Assembly (NCBI GenBank): GCA_964530005.1
Contig: CAZGZD010000002.1
Span: 1-64,000 of the forward strand
DNA from: CAZGZD01 sp964530005
GTDB taxonomy: Bacteria > Patescibacteriota > Microgenomatia > UBA1406 > GWC2-37-13
Length of the DNA stretch: 64,000 nt
Reading direction: 5' to 3'
The translations under genes were made by a program, and so were the position numbers. Shown here one piece after another: positions 47,655 to 56,831 of this stretch (the first letter of the stretch is position 1; each line of letters starts with the position of its first letter). The notes below the pieces were generated by a model, which was not told the DNA's origin, did no database searches, and saw nothing but the letters and a program-made list of their open reading frames with translations.

Positions 47655-48842
47655 ATGTCTGTCAAGCGGATTTCACCACTTCTAATTGTATTCATTGCTG
47701 GCCTTCTGCTATCTCAATTTATCATCTGGCCTTGGTATATATATCCATTTGAGTTGCCACGAGTGTGGTTTGTACACCGATGGATTGAGATCCTGCTTCT
47801 TACAGGAGTCGTCTTTGGTATTCCACACCTAAACCCACACAAGGAAGACTCACCACTTATTATGAGTGTGTTGATATTTTTTCTCATTGCTACATTCACA
47901 GCGCTTATTGGAATTGACCCCATTAAAAGTTTCTGGGGCAATTACTATCGCAATGATGGCCTCTTTAATCTGCTGCATCTTGTGGGACTATTTTTCTTTC
48001 TCAGTCTATTTTGGCGGGTGTCGTGGCAAAAACCGATAGTCACAGTATTTGCCATAGGGTGTATTGGCAATGCGGTCTTTGCACTAATTGTAGGTGTGGT
48101 AAATAATCATCTTCCACTTATTGGTTCATTTGGACATGCTAATTTCCTGGCAGGCTATCTGGCCGTGACAGCTCCTTTTGTGCTCTGGCGTATTCGAATA
48201 TCAGCCGCCACGTGGAAAAAAGCCCTGTGGACGGCTGGCTTTTGCTTGGTGAGCATTGCGCTTGGACTTACATTTTCAGTAGGCGGTCTTGTAGGTCTTA
48301 GTGTTGTTGGACTTACAATCATCCTGGGACACCGAGGCATATCACACAAAAAAATATTTTTTGTACTCATTGTACTCGCCGTACTTGCAGCTTGCGGATT
48401 TTTTATTAAAGAATCAACGAGGTCATCTTTCAACCCTGAGTCCAGAAATCGTATCGTAGCCAGAGCCCTAATTGCCTCAACGGCTCGACCACTCACTGGT
48501 TGGGGATGGTCTAATTTCGATTACGCATTTGACCAGACTCCTTGGCCGATCAAACTTCAGCATGATCGTTATATCGACAAGGCACATTCCCAACTTCTTG
48601 AGATACTCGTGACCACTGGAATCATCGGTCTACTCGTATATCTTGGCATCATAGGGCGAGTTGTGTGGCGATTTGCACGCGAGCGAGAAATAAGCATTTT
48701 CCTTTTTGCTGCTTTTGCAGCATACATCATCCATGCTCAGACCAATGTCTTTTCAATCTCTGAGGAGCTCATATTCTGGATTATTGCTGGGCAGATAGCG
48801 AGTCATATCACGACACATAAAGTTGAAGATCAAAAGAAATAA
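47655..48842 (+). CDS. O-antigen ligase/polymerase-like membrane protein (Wzy/WaaL type)
   Basis: The 395-aa protein has about 11-12 hydrophobic segments. The large extracytoplasmic loop contains the Wzy_C hallmark GWGWSNFDYAFDQTPW and the HDRYIDKAHSQLLEILVTTGIIGLLVYL element (read in parts), including the conserved His. Such proteins polymerise or ligate lipid-linked glycans outside the membrane. It would act downstream of the flippases at 27.9 and 35.5 kb, although it is encoded apart from them. Confidence 0.85.
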   Translation: MSVKRISPLLIVFIAGLLLSQFIIWPWYIYPFELPRVWFVHRWIEILLLTGVVFGIPHLNPHKEDSPLIMSVLIFFLIATFTALIGIDPIKSFWGNYYRNDGLFNLLHLVGLFFFLSLFWRVSWQKPIVTVFAIGCIGNAVFALIVGVVNNHLPLIGSFGHANFLAGYLAVTAPFVLWRIRISAATWKKALWTAGFCLVSIALGLTFSVGGLVGLSVVGLTIILGHRGISHKKIFFVLIVLAVLAACGFFIKESTRSSFNPESRNRIVARALIASTARPLTGWGWSNFDYAFDQTPWPIKLQHDRYIDKAHSQLLEILVTTGIIGLLVYLGIIGRVVWRFAREREISIFLFAAFAAYIIHAQTNVFSISEELIFWIIAGQIASHITTHKVEDQKK

Positions 48843-48849
48843 GGAGCAG

Positions 48850-48875
48850 AGTAGATCTAAGATCTTAGATCTACT
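48850..48875. repeat. 26-base perfect palindrome between convergent genes
   Basis: The 26 bases read the same on both strands and consist of AGATCT three times at a 7-base spacing (48853, 48860, 48867) flanked by matching ends. It starts 7 bases after the ligase stop and lies before the 3' end of mscL on the other strand. It could fold into a hairpin that ends both transcripts; there is no long T tract. Confidence 0.8.
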
Positions 48876-48907
48876 AATTCAAAGTAAATGTTAGTCTCCC
48901 AACTACA

Positions 48908-49210
48908 TTATTTATTTTTCTTATCTACCTGATCAAGCTTAAGGAGCTTGACTCCAAAATAGACAACAAATGCAATCACGAGAAAGTCGATTGTTGTCGA
49001 GAGAAAACTACCCCACATCAGCCGCACCGGCCCAACCTGAAGATATGCAGCACGTAGTCCTCCAGCTTTGCCAAGGGCAATGCCGATTATTGGATTAATA
49101 ATATCAGTGACCAAAGCGGTCACGACCTTTGATATTGAGCCACCCAGTATGAATCCCACAGCCAGCCCGATCACTCCTTGCCCACGGATAAATTCAATAA
49201 ATCCTTTCAT
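48908..49210 (-). CDS. mscL: Large-conductance mechanosensitive channel
   Basis: Pentameric channel that opens on membrane tension to release solutes. The 100-aa protein has the N-terminal amphipathic helix (KGFIEFIRGQG), TM1 with the glycine-rich gate GLAVGFILGGSISKVVTALVTDIINPIIG (read in parts), and TM2 (FLSTTIDFLVIAFVVYFGVKLL) followed by a short charged tail. Shorter periplasmic loop and C-terminus than the 136-aa E. coli protein. Confidence 0.95.
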   Translation of the reverse strand: MKGFIEFIRGQGVIGLAVGFILGGSISKVVTALVTDIINPIIGIALGKAGGLRAAYLQVGPVRLMWGSFLSTTIDFLVIAFVVYFGVKLLKLDQVDKKNK

Positions 49211-49235
49211 ATGTTTTATTTCTTAAACTGATAAA

Positions 49236-49264
49236 TTGACCACGATTATAACAACTAATATATA
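49236..49264 (+). promoter_or_regulatory. Promoter of the 66-aa membrane protein gene
   Basis: TTGACC (49236-49241), 17-base spacer, TATATA (49259-49264), or TATACT (49261-49266) at 19. The -10 region lies in a near-perfect AT palindrome (49257-49273, arms AATATATA and TATATATT around one C). Confidence 0.55.
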
Positions 49265-49300
49265 CTATATATTATCAACTGAGAGGAGGTGAATCAAAAT

Positions 49301-49501
49301 ATGCTTATGTTACTTGGTGGAATGATGAAGGCTGGTCGCGGTATCGGCCGAGGATATGGCGAGGGATCTATGATAGGCGCAGTCGGCGGAGCTGTTCCAA
49401 TCATTCATTTAGTCCTTTCTCTTATCACGTGGGCTGCAGTTGTCGCAGTTCTTATCGCGCTCGCACGGCTCTTGTGGAAAAAAGGGAATAAGGTGAAGTA
49501 A
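49301..49501 (+). CDS. Small glycine-rich membrane protein
   Basis: Not recognised. The 66-aa protein has a Gly/Met-rich N-terminal half (LLGGMMKAGRGIGRGYGEGS) and one hydrophobic helix (about 32-56) followed by a basic end (LLWKKGNKVK). ATG 49301 is chosen because a full Shine-Dalgarno AGGAGGT (49284-49290) stands 10 bases before it; the in-frame GTG at 49289 overlaps that site. A perfect Shine-Dalgarno is rare in this window and hints at high expression. Convergent with the DedA-Nudix gene 5 bases away. Confidence 0.65.
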   Translation: MLMLLGGMMKAGRGIGRGYGEGSMIGAVGGAVPIIHLVLSLITWAAVVAVLIALARLLWKKGNKVK

Positions 49502-49506
49502 AAGAT

Positions 49507-50478
49507 TTATTTTATTTGCCTTTCAAAGTAAGCCTTTATAAAAGGCTCTGTTTTTAGTCGTAGAATTTCGTCGCGTGTGGCCCATTTATATGCTGAGTGT
49601 TCGTGGCTTATCAGTATCTTGTCACTCGCTATTTCTGCCTCATATATCGTGAACCTGTGGGTAGATCTTCCTTTTTGCTCAATATCAATTTCCACAATAT
49701 CCACAACACGGGTTACATGTACCTGAAAACCTGTCTCTTCCAATATCTCTCGTTGAATCCCTTTAATCGGGTCCTCATTTTTCTCCAATTTGCCGCCTGG
49801 AAAATCCCAATGATCTGGATAGTGATGTGAGTCTGAACTTCGAAGAAGAATAAGGTGTTTATCGTCTCGTGTCAAAAGCGCTTTCTGAATTAACTTTAAA
49901 TTCTTCTTCTTTGGGCTCTTTTTCCAATTAACCCAAATACTAGCACCTACTATCTGACCTATGAGAAATATACATACAAGCGCGAACGTAAAAAACTGAT
50001 TGTGAAGAAAATCATTGGCTGCACGTCCAAAATAGTATGCAGGAAGACCATACGCAATAGTTATAAGAATAGCGCTCAACGTCGTAAAGACAAGAAATGT
50101 GCCCAACTTATATTTAATCGTCCCATAAATCAGAGCAACATATTTACCCACGACTGGAATAAATCTTCCCCAAATTAGAAACATCAGCCCATGTTTTTTA
50201 AGAAATCCCTCTCCGCGATCTATAGCTGAACCAATTTTTGCGCTATGGATATGAAACCACCGAACAGCTTTGTTTCCACCGAAAAATCCTATCACGTAGA
50301 GAATGATGTCGGATGTAATACCACCAGCTGTGGCAACAATTAGTGTGGGTAAAAGCTGCAATTGGCCTGTCGTGACAAGTCCTATACCAAGCAGAAGTCC
50401 AAAAGGAGACCCAGAATGGTCAATCACCGAAAAAATAAATACCCCCAAATATCCGTACTGGCTTACAAACTCATTCAC
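49507..50478 (-). CDS. DedA-family membrane protein fused to a Nudix hydrolase
   Basis: One 323-aa frame. The N-terminal part (about 1-185) is a DedA/SNARE-associated domain: FVSQYGYLGVFIFSVIDHSGSPFG, WGRFIPVVGKYVALIYG with the conserved Arg and Pro, and about five hydrophobic segments. The C-terminal part (about 190-323) is a Nudix domain with a complete box, G-x5-E-x7-REILEETGF (GGKLEKNED...). DedA proteins are linked to polyprenyl-phosphate lipid flipping, Nudix enzymes cleave nucleoside diphosphates linked to other moieties. GTG 50478 has a TACAAT box 8 bases upstream on the minus strand; TTG 50547 is a longer alternative. Confidence 0.82.
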   Translation of the reverse strand: MNEFVSQYGYLGVFIFSVIDHSGSPFGLLLGIGLVTTGQLQLLPTLIVATAGGITSDIILYVIGFFGGNKAVRWFHIHSAKIGSAIDRGEGFLKKHGLMFLIWGRFIPVVGKYVALIYGTIKYKLGTFLVFTTLSAILITIAYGLPAYYFGRAANDFLHNQFFTFALVCIFLIGQIVGASIWVNWKKSPKKKNLKLIQKALLTRDDKHLILLRSSDSHHYPDHWDFPGGKLEKNEDPIKGIQREILEETGFQVHVTRVVDIVEIDIEQKGRSTHRFTIYEAEIASDKILISHEHSAYKWATRDEILRLKTEPFIKAYFERQIK

Positions 50479-50559
50479 ATTGATAATTGTATCATCATCG
50501 GATCTGATAGGGGATAAGTTGAAAGATACGACCAATGACCGAAACAAAGCTCTCTCTTA

Positions 50560-50588
50560 TTGAAAAAAAAGCCTCAATACGGTATACT
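50560..50588 (+). promoter_or_regulatory. Sigma-70 promoter of the RND efflux operon with overlapping inverted repeat
   Basis: TTGAAA (50560-50565), 17-base spacer, TATACT (50583-50588). The inverted repeat GCCTCAA (50571-50577) / TTGAGGC (50589-50595) spans the spacer and the start site, where a repressor dimer could bind. The start codon at 50599 is 10 bases after the -10 box. Confidence 0.65.
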
Positions 50589-50598
50589 TTGAGGCCTT

Positions 50599-52038
50599 AT
50601 GAAGAAAAATATAGGACGTTTTCTAAAAAAACTTAAGGGTCGCGGACAAAAAACCAAGACATATTTGCTGACTCATCTTAATAAACGTCCATTTGAAAGC
50701 TTTTTTGTGATACTTGGACTTGTTGTCATTCTTATAGTACTAAGCAACATACTCAATTTTCTTCCTAAAAAAGAAGCAGCGCAACCAGCTACACCAGCCA
50801 AACACGTCAATATATACCAGATTGGGAGTGCACCACGCCTTTCTGTACAAGCTCAGATCGAAAAATCAGGTGTGATTCATATCACGGCACTTACAAGTGG
50901 TGTCGTACAAGCCATATATAAGCCCGTGGGAGAGAAGTTTACAAAAGGCGAAGTGCTTATTTCGCTCGCATCCAACTATCAAGGAGGAAGCGCACCGAGC
51001 CTTCAAAGGCAACTTGCCCAGACTCAATACAATAATGCCGTAGACACCTATCAGCTCCAAAAAGACATTATCCAAAAACAACGAGAGGCAGCTGACAAGA
51101 CAGATGTAAATGCTGACGATCTTCGCTCAATCACCGACAAATCAATTGGGGAGACCAAAGACCTCATCGCGCTTAATGATGACATTATCAAAGCGCTCGA
51201 TGAAGATATCGCCACAGCCATCGATGATGATGCTGCTCAAGCTGCAAAGCGCCAAAAACAACAATTTGTAGCTTCCAATAATGCCGCGCGGCAAGCTCTT
51301 CGCTCTGCTGAGTATCAGGCATCGGGCGACAAGGCTCCAGCCAATCTCTCAGATATTCAAAAAGACACAGTGCTCAAACAGCTTGATCTTCAGGAAAAAA
51401 TGCTGAGTCTCAACCGTGAAGTAAGTCGAATTCAGGTGCAGATAGCGCAGGTAAATGAGGCGATGTTTCACCCAGCAGCACCATTTGCTGGAAGTGTGCA
51501 ACGAGTTTTTGTCAAGGAAGGCACTGCTGTCTCGCCAGGTGACGAACTCATGATTCTCAGCCAGGAAGAAGAATCGGATCCAATCACGGCAGTCGCTTAC
51601 GTATCGGCCGATGTAGCCCGAAAAGTCTCCAAACTTGAGCAAAGTACTATTCATATAGACGACAAAGTAAGCTTCACAAGCTATCCCGCATACGTTACAC
51701 AAGATGCTGTACAAGGCACGCTATATGGCGTATATTTCAATATTCCTGATAATTACATCGCAGCTGTCACTGAAAAGGGATACATAAGGATTGATCTTCC
51801 GATAGGGTATGTGGATAGCGCTTCACTCACACCGTATGTACCGATAGATGCCATCTATCAGACCAAAAGTCAAAATTACATCTTTGTCGTCCAGGACAAT
51901 AAAGCGTCCAGTCGCAAAGTAGAACTCGGACCAGTATATGGAAATTATGTCGAGGTAACGCGTGGGCTTAAAAATGAAGATATGGTCATTCTGAATCGTA
52001 CCGTCATCGAAGGAGACGCGGTCATTGTCAATCGCTAA
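50599..52038 (+). CDS. RND efflux periplasmic adaptor (membrane fusion protein)
   Basis: The 479-aa protein has a basic N-terminus and one membrane helix (about 32-56), then the HlyD/AcrA layout: barrel-sandwich half LTSGVVQAIYKPVGEKFTKGEVLISL (read in parts), a long alpha-hairpin (about 130-275), the second half FAGSVQRVFVKEGTAVSPGDELMIL, a beta-barrel and a membrane-proximal domain. It would couple the RND pump to the outside; in a cell without a normal outer membrane its partner is unclear. It is 11 bases upstream of the pump gene. Confidence 0.88.
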   Translation: MKKNIGRFLKKLKGRGQKTKTYLLTHLNKRPFESFFVILGLVVILIVLSNILNFLPKKEAAQPATPAKHVNIYQIGSAPRLSVQAQIEKSGVIHITALTSGVVQAIYKPVGEKFTKGEVLISLASNYQGGSAPSLQRQLAQTQYNNAVDTYQLQKDIIQKQREAADKTDVNADDLRSITDKSIGETKDLIALNDDIIKALDEDIATAIDDDAAQAAKRQKQQFVASNNAARQALRSAEYQASGDKAPANLSDIQKDTVLKQLDLQEKMLSLNREVSRIQVQIAQVNEAMFHPAAPFAGSVQRVFVKEGTAVSPGDELMILSQEEESDPITAVAYVSADVARKVSKLEQSTIHIDDKVSFTSYPAYVTQDAVQGTLYGVYFNIPDNYIAAVTEKGYIRIDLPIGYVDSASLTPYVPIDAIYQTKSQNYIFVVQDNKASSRKVELGPVYGNYVEVTRGLKNEDMVILNRTVIEGDAVIVNR

Positions 52039-52049
52039 ATAAAACTCTC

Positions 52050-55000
52050 ATGAAAGACCCGAAATCCTCCTATTTAAGCACTATGAAGTTTGACCCCAAA
52101 CTTCTTAAGTCTTGGCATGCCAAATATCTTCGCAATATAAGACTCCCAATTCTCCTGACGATCTCAATTATTATGGTGGGTATCTATGCACTTATCACAA
52201 TACCGCGTAGGCTTAATCCTGAGATCAAGATCCCGATTGTGGTTGTCAACACTTCGCTTCCTGGAGCAAATCCCGAGGATGTAGAGTCGCTCCTCACTGA
52301 TCCTCTTGAACGTGCTGTATCAAGCGTTGATGGAATTGACACCCTCGCCTCAACATCTCAAAATGGCAACTCGTCATTAAGTCTGCAGTTCCTCTCGACC
52401 GTAAATACTGATAAAGCCAGATCCGACGTGCAGGCAGCTGTAGATACCGTGTCAGATCTACCCGAAGATGCGACCACACCACGTGTTCGTAGTGTGGATT
52501 TTGAAGATCAACCCGTCTGGACATTTGCCGTCACAACACGTCGCGATATCGCTTCACTTATGCGATTTTCAGACATCTTAAAAGACGCGCTTGAGGATAC
52601 CTCTAAGGTCGATCGAGTTGTGACATCGGGACTAGACGCCCAAGACATTGAGGTCATTATAGATACTGAGAAAATACACGAGCTAAATATCAATCCAACT
52701 ACTGTGGCCCAATTAGTTCAAGGCGCAGTCAACTCATATCCAGCTGGCAACATATCCTCAAGCGATTCTTCATTTGCACTCACTATAAATCGAGATATCA
52801 ACTCTGTCGAAGATATCAGAAATCTCAATATTCAAGTCAAAGACACCACAGTCCGGCTTGGAGATANNNNNNNNNNNNNNNNNNNNNNNNNNNNNNNNNN
52901 NNNNNNNNNNNNNNNNNNNNNNNNNNNNNNNNNNNNNNNNNNNNNNNNNNNNNNNNNNNNNNNNNNGATATCAGAAATCTCAATATTCAAGTCAAAGACA
53001 CCACAGTCCGGCTTGGAGATATTGCCCAAATAGTCGAGAGAAATAAAAGTGGCCAACAAGACACCTATATCGCGCGCTCAGGCCACAATCCCGCTCGCAC
53101 AGTACAATTTTTTGTCTATAAGAAGAAAGGGTCCAATATCGACGCTTCATATAAAGATGCCAGGAGCACAGTCGACAAAATATTAAATCAATACCACGGG
53201 CAGTTTGAGGTGACCACAGTCCTCAATACGGCGGATGAAATCACGACTCAGTTCACTGAGCTTTTTGGAGATTTTCAAACCACAGTCATTCTTGTATTTA
53301 TTCTTTTATTTGTTTTCTTGGGTCTCAGGCAAGCAATCATAGCATCAATCACTGTGCCCCTTACTTTTCTCGCTTCTTTTGCAATCATCAACGCACTTGG
53401 CCTGACGCTTAATTTTCTGACAACATTCTCATTCTTACTATCTTTAGGACTTTTGATTGACGATACAATCGTCACCGTTGCCGCCATGACGAGGTACCAT
53501 CGAACAGGCAATTTCACTCCATATGAGACGGGCGTCGTCGTCTGGCGCGACTTCATAGTCCCTCTGTGGTCAACAACAATCACGACAATCTGGGCCTTCG
53601 TACCGCTACTCTTATCAACCGGCATCATCGGTGAATTTATCAAGTCAATCCCCATCGTCGTCACAACGACGATGCTTTCGTCAACGACTATTGCCGTCTT
53701 TATCACCATGCCTCTTATGATTATATTTTTGAAACCTCAGTTTCCACGACGAGTAAAAATATTGTTGGGCGTACTTGCCATACTTGCCTATATATCATGC
53801 CTCGTCCTCTTCCTTCCCAAGAATATTGTTCTTCCTTTTGCCGTCATCGCCTCGTGTCTTTTACTTTTTATCACCTACCACATACGCCGCGAGATTGCCC
53901 AAAAATACAAGCAGACTATAGACTCCAACAAAAAGTTTGAAAAGTTCATGGGGCGCGCACGCTCGTATGTAGATCACGGGGTCATCAATATCGAAGTTGT
54001 GAGTCGCCGATATCGCCTGGTGATAGATCGAATTTTGAGGTCATCTAAGGCGCGTACTCGTGTGATTGTCGCAATTGCAATCTTTACGGTAGTTGCATAC
54101 CTTCTTGTGCCACTTGGACTTGTCAAAAATGAATTCTTCCCCAAGCAAGAAGCAGATCTTATGTATGTTGGTATAGATATGCCAGCCGGAACACGAGCCC
54201 AAGTAGTTGAAGATGAGATGTTGCGATTTCTCAGCGAGCTTCGTCGTGACAAAAAGATCGAATACATAGTTGGGGAGATTGGACAATCAATCGGTGGAGA
54301 TGGCGATCGAGCTCCAGATCCAGACGCAATCCTCTATACAGTCCATCTTCCCAAAGAAGGCGTGCGAAAATTTAGCTCTCTTGATTTTGCTGAAGAACTT
54401 CGCACAAAATACAAAAATTACAGCCAGGGCGTCTTTTCCGTTGTTGAGCTCTCAGGTGGACCACCAGCAGGTAGCGATGTACAGATCAAGCTTATCGGCC
54501 GTGACCTTGGCGTACTTGACTCATATGCTAGTCAGGTGGTTGGCTACTTAAAAAAGCAAAAAGGCCTCACCAATGTTGATAAATCGCTCAAACAAGGTAC
54601 AAGCAAGGTAGTATTTGAACCCGACAAGACAAAGCTCGCCTCAGAGGGAATTACTATAAATCAGATAGGGCTTTGGCTTCGAACATATGCTAGCGGATTT
54701 GTACTTGATACCGTACAGTTTGGCGATGTTGAGCGAGATATTGTGCTTCGTACCAATGCCTATGATGATCAATCTCTTGAGGCGCTCTCAAATATACAGA
54801 TCCCAGCACAAAGCGGGGCAGTACCACTCCTATCGCTTGGTAAACTTCGAGTTGAGGCTAATCCAACAGCCATCACTCGAGAGGACCAAAAACGCACTAT
54901 TTCAGTATCCGCAACAGCCGCCAAAGGCACATCAGCAGCAGATGCAAATGCTAATCTTATTAAATATGTAAAATCACTCAACCTACAGTCTGGCTACAGC

Positions 55001-55546
55001 TACGCTACTGGTGGCGCAAATGAGGAGAACCAAAAGTCTGTGCAGTCAATTCTTATGGCAATGGTACTATCATTTCTTCTTATTATGATCACCATGGTGC
55101 TTGAGTTTGGATCTTTTCGCCAGGCACTTATCTCTATGATGCTCATTCCCATATCAACAGCCAGTGTATTCTATATCTTCGCACTCACTCATACGCCGCT
55201 CTCATTTGCTGCGCTCATTGGTATTCTTGCACTTTTTGGAATAGTGGTCACGCATGCGATTGTTGTCATTGAAAAAATCAATGAGAATAGAGCTCATGGA
55301 TTATCACTTCGCGATGCAATCACCGATGCTGCGGCAAATCGACTTGAGCCAGTACTTCTTACATCATTCGCCACAATCGTGGGGCTTCTACCTATTACCA
55401 TTGCCGACCCATTCTGGCGGGGCTTGGGTGGAGCTATCATCGCCGGGCTTTTATTTTCAGGGCTTATCAAGCTTTTCTTTGTCCCAGTCCTGTACTACAA
55501 TTTTTTCGTGGAGCAGGATAAAAAGAAAGTAAGACGCACGCTTTGA
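52050..55546 (+). CDS. RND family efflux pump (AcrB/MMPL-HAE type), split by an artefactual gap
   Basis: Proton-driven multidrug or metabolite exporter. The frame runs from ATG 52050 to the gap and resumes after it; if the 55-base repeat around the gap is merged (remove 52867-53021), a single 1113-aa protein results with no frameshift. TM1 is near residue 35, the docking/porter region follows (NPEDVESLLTDPLERAVSSVDGI), TM4 keeps the paired aspartates in GLLIDDTIVTVAA. The second half repeats this with GSFRQALISMMLIPIST and GIVVTHAIVVIEKINENRA, where the TM10 Lys of AcrB is Thr. It is somewhat longer than AcrB (an extra helix pair at about residues 490-560). Confidence 0.9.
52812..53021. other. 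Assembly gap of 100 N flanked by the same 55 bases
   Basis: Positions 52867-52966 are N. The 55 bases before (52812-52866) are identical to the 55 bases after (52967-53021). Merging the copies keeps the RND frame open. This is a scaffold join of two contigs that overlap, not a biological repeat. Confidence 0.95.
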
Positions 55547-55575
55547 TCCACATCTAATTGCTACACTATACACAT

Positions 55576-56115
55576 ATGATCTATGTAGCCCTACTTCGCG
55601 GAATTAATGTCGGGGGAAATCGGAAAGTTGAGATGGTTAGGTTAAAGACCACCTTCGAATCCCTTGGTTTCACAGATGTGAAAACCTATATCAACTCGGG
55701 CAATGTAATCTTTAAGACAAATAACGATTCAGTACCCGATATCGTTGACGAAGTAGAGGTGGGGATAGAGCGGGATTTTGGCTTCAGAGTGCATGTTGTG
55801 GTGCGCGACTTACCAAGTATTCAGGAGATCGACAAAATTGTCCCCAAGTCCTGGACCAATGATACAAATATGAAGACAGACGTAATGTTTTTATGGGAAG
55901 AAATTGATAACCCTGATATTGTGAAAAAGATTGTAATAAAGCCAGAAATCGAGTCGGTGCAGTATGTGAAGGGCACGCTACTTTGGAATTTAGATCGCAA
56001 GAATGTGACGAAAAGCGGAATGCTGAAAATCGTGGGGACAGATCTATACAAGAAAATGACAGTTCGAAATATCAATACACTGCGCCGCCTTAAAATACTT
56101 ATGGAAGATCTCTAA
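55576..56115 (+). CDS. DUF1697 family protein
   Basis: The 179-aa protein matches DUF1697: it starts MIYVALLRGINVGGNRKVEM, followed by LGFTDVKTYINSGNVIFKT and a C-terminal GTDLYKKMTVRNINTLRRLKILMEDL region (read in parts). The family is widespread and has no established function. ATG 55576 is chosen over TTG 55558. Preceded by TACACT (55562-55567), 8 bases before the ATG. Confidence 0.88.
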   Translation: MIYVALLRGINVGGNRKVEMVRLKTTFESLGFTDVKTYINSGNVIFKTNNDSVPDIVDEVEVGIERDFGFRVHVVVRDLPSIQEIDKIVPKSWTNDTNMKTDVMFLWEEIDNPDIVKKIVIKPEIESVQYVKGTLLWNLDRKNVTKSGMLKIVGTDLYKKMTVRNINTLRRLKILMEDL

Positions 56116-56131
56116 ATGCTTCTCTTCTCCT

Positions 56132-56716
56132 TTAACTTGAAAAGCCTGGTATTTTTAGTACTTGATTCGCAATTAGATTGAGTATAAATACGGCCGACAA
56201 AGTAAAAATAAGACCAATGATCGCAGATTGAAGTAGTCTTTTGCCGTAATCTACCCGCTCAGCTCTATCTTGAGACGTGATGAGTATAAAGGACGCATAG
56301 AAGATGTAAAATGTCGATATTATTCCAACAGTTCCAAATATCAAGTTTAATAAAGGCTGCACAAGACTCAAAGCAGCTCCACCTCCTGTAAATCCACCCA
56401 CATCAGTCTTGATACACCCAATCATCGTAAAATAGCGGCCAGTACGAGGTGCAGGGGGGATTTTTGTTGTAGCATCTATCTCAATTGTCTTATTGCTTTC
56501 CGGACTTGATTCTCCAATTGAGGGATAAAGGCACTTTCTGCATTGCTCCCAATTTTGAGGAATTTGCAATTTTACACCCTTTGACTCTTTGCAATACCCA
56601 CACGCATCACATGTCACCGTCTGCTGGGCAAAAGCGGGTGCAGTACGACCCGCGGACAAAAATAAAAAAAGACCAATAAGTACAAGAAAAAATGTTCGCA
56701 CCTTTATTTTATTCAT
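56132..56716 (-). CDS. Type IV secretion pilin-like membrane protein with N-terminal Cys motif
   Basis: The 194-aa protein has a signal peptide (about 1-30, ending PAFAQ), a cysteine-rich segment (CDACGYC, about 36-42, then CRKC near 58-61), and two hydrophobic helices at about 115-145 and 160-185 separated by a short charged loop (SQDRAERVDYGKRL). The helix pair matches the T4SS_pilin family of Patescibacteria, distantly related to VirB2/TrbC. Divergent from the 930-aa gene across a 115-base intergenic region with an inverted repeat. Confidence 0.65.
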   Translation of the reverse strand: MNKIKVRTFFLVLIGLFLFLSAGRTAPAFAQQTVTCDACGYCKESKGVKLQIPQNWEQCRKCLYPSIGESSPESNKTIEIDATTKIPPAPRTGRYFTMIGCIKTDVGGFTGGGAALSLVQPLLNLIFGTVGIISTFYIFYASFILITSQDRAERVDYGKRLLQSAIIGLIFTLSAVFILNLIANQVLKIPGFSS

Positions 56717-56750
56717 ATATTTTTTATATTAATCGCCATAAATAATATGT

Positions 56751-56778
56751 GTAAATTTGCATATTCCAGCAAATTTAC
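56751..56778. promoter_or_regulatory. Perfect 10-8-10 inverted repeat in a divergent promoter region
   Basis: GTAAATTTGC (56751-56760) and GCAAATTTAC (56769-56778) are exact complements with 8 bases between. It stands between the pilin-like gene (minus) and the VirB6-like gene (plus), next to two ACTGTAT repeats (about 56777 and 56793) and several AT-rich possible -10 boxes. The geometry fits a dimeric regulator site. Confidence 0.65.
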
Positions 56779-56831
56779 TGTATAAATACTATACTGTATT
56801 TTATATATAAATATACCATTTACTGACTCAA

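Noticed and set aside
50569..50598. The inverted repeat before the RND operon as an intrinsic terminator
   Set aside because: No gene reads into it from the left on the plus strand, and it overlaps a consensus promoter.
52812..53021. A 55-base direct repeat that could be read as a duplication or mobile-element footprint
   Set aside because: The copies flank exactly 100 N and merging them restores the frame, so it is an assembly join.
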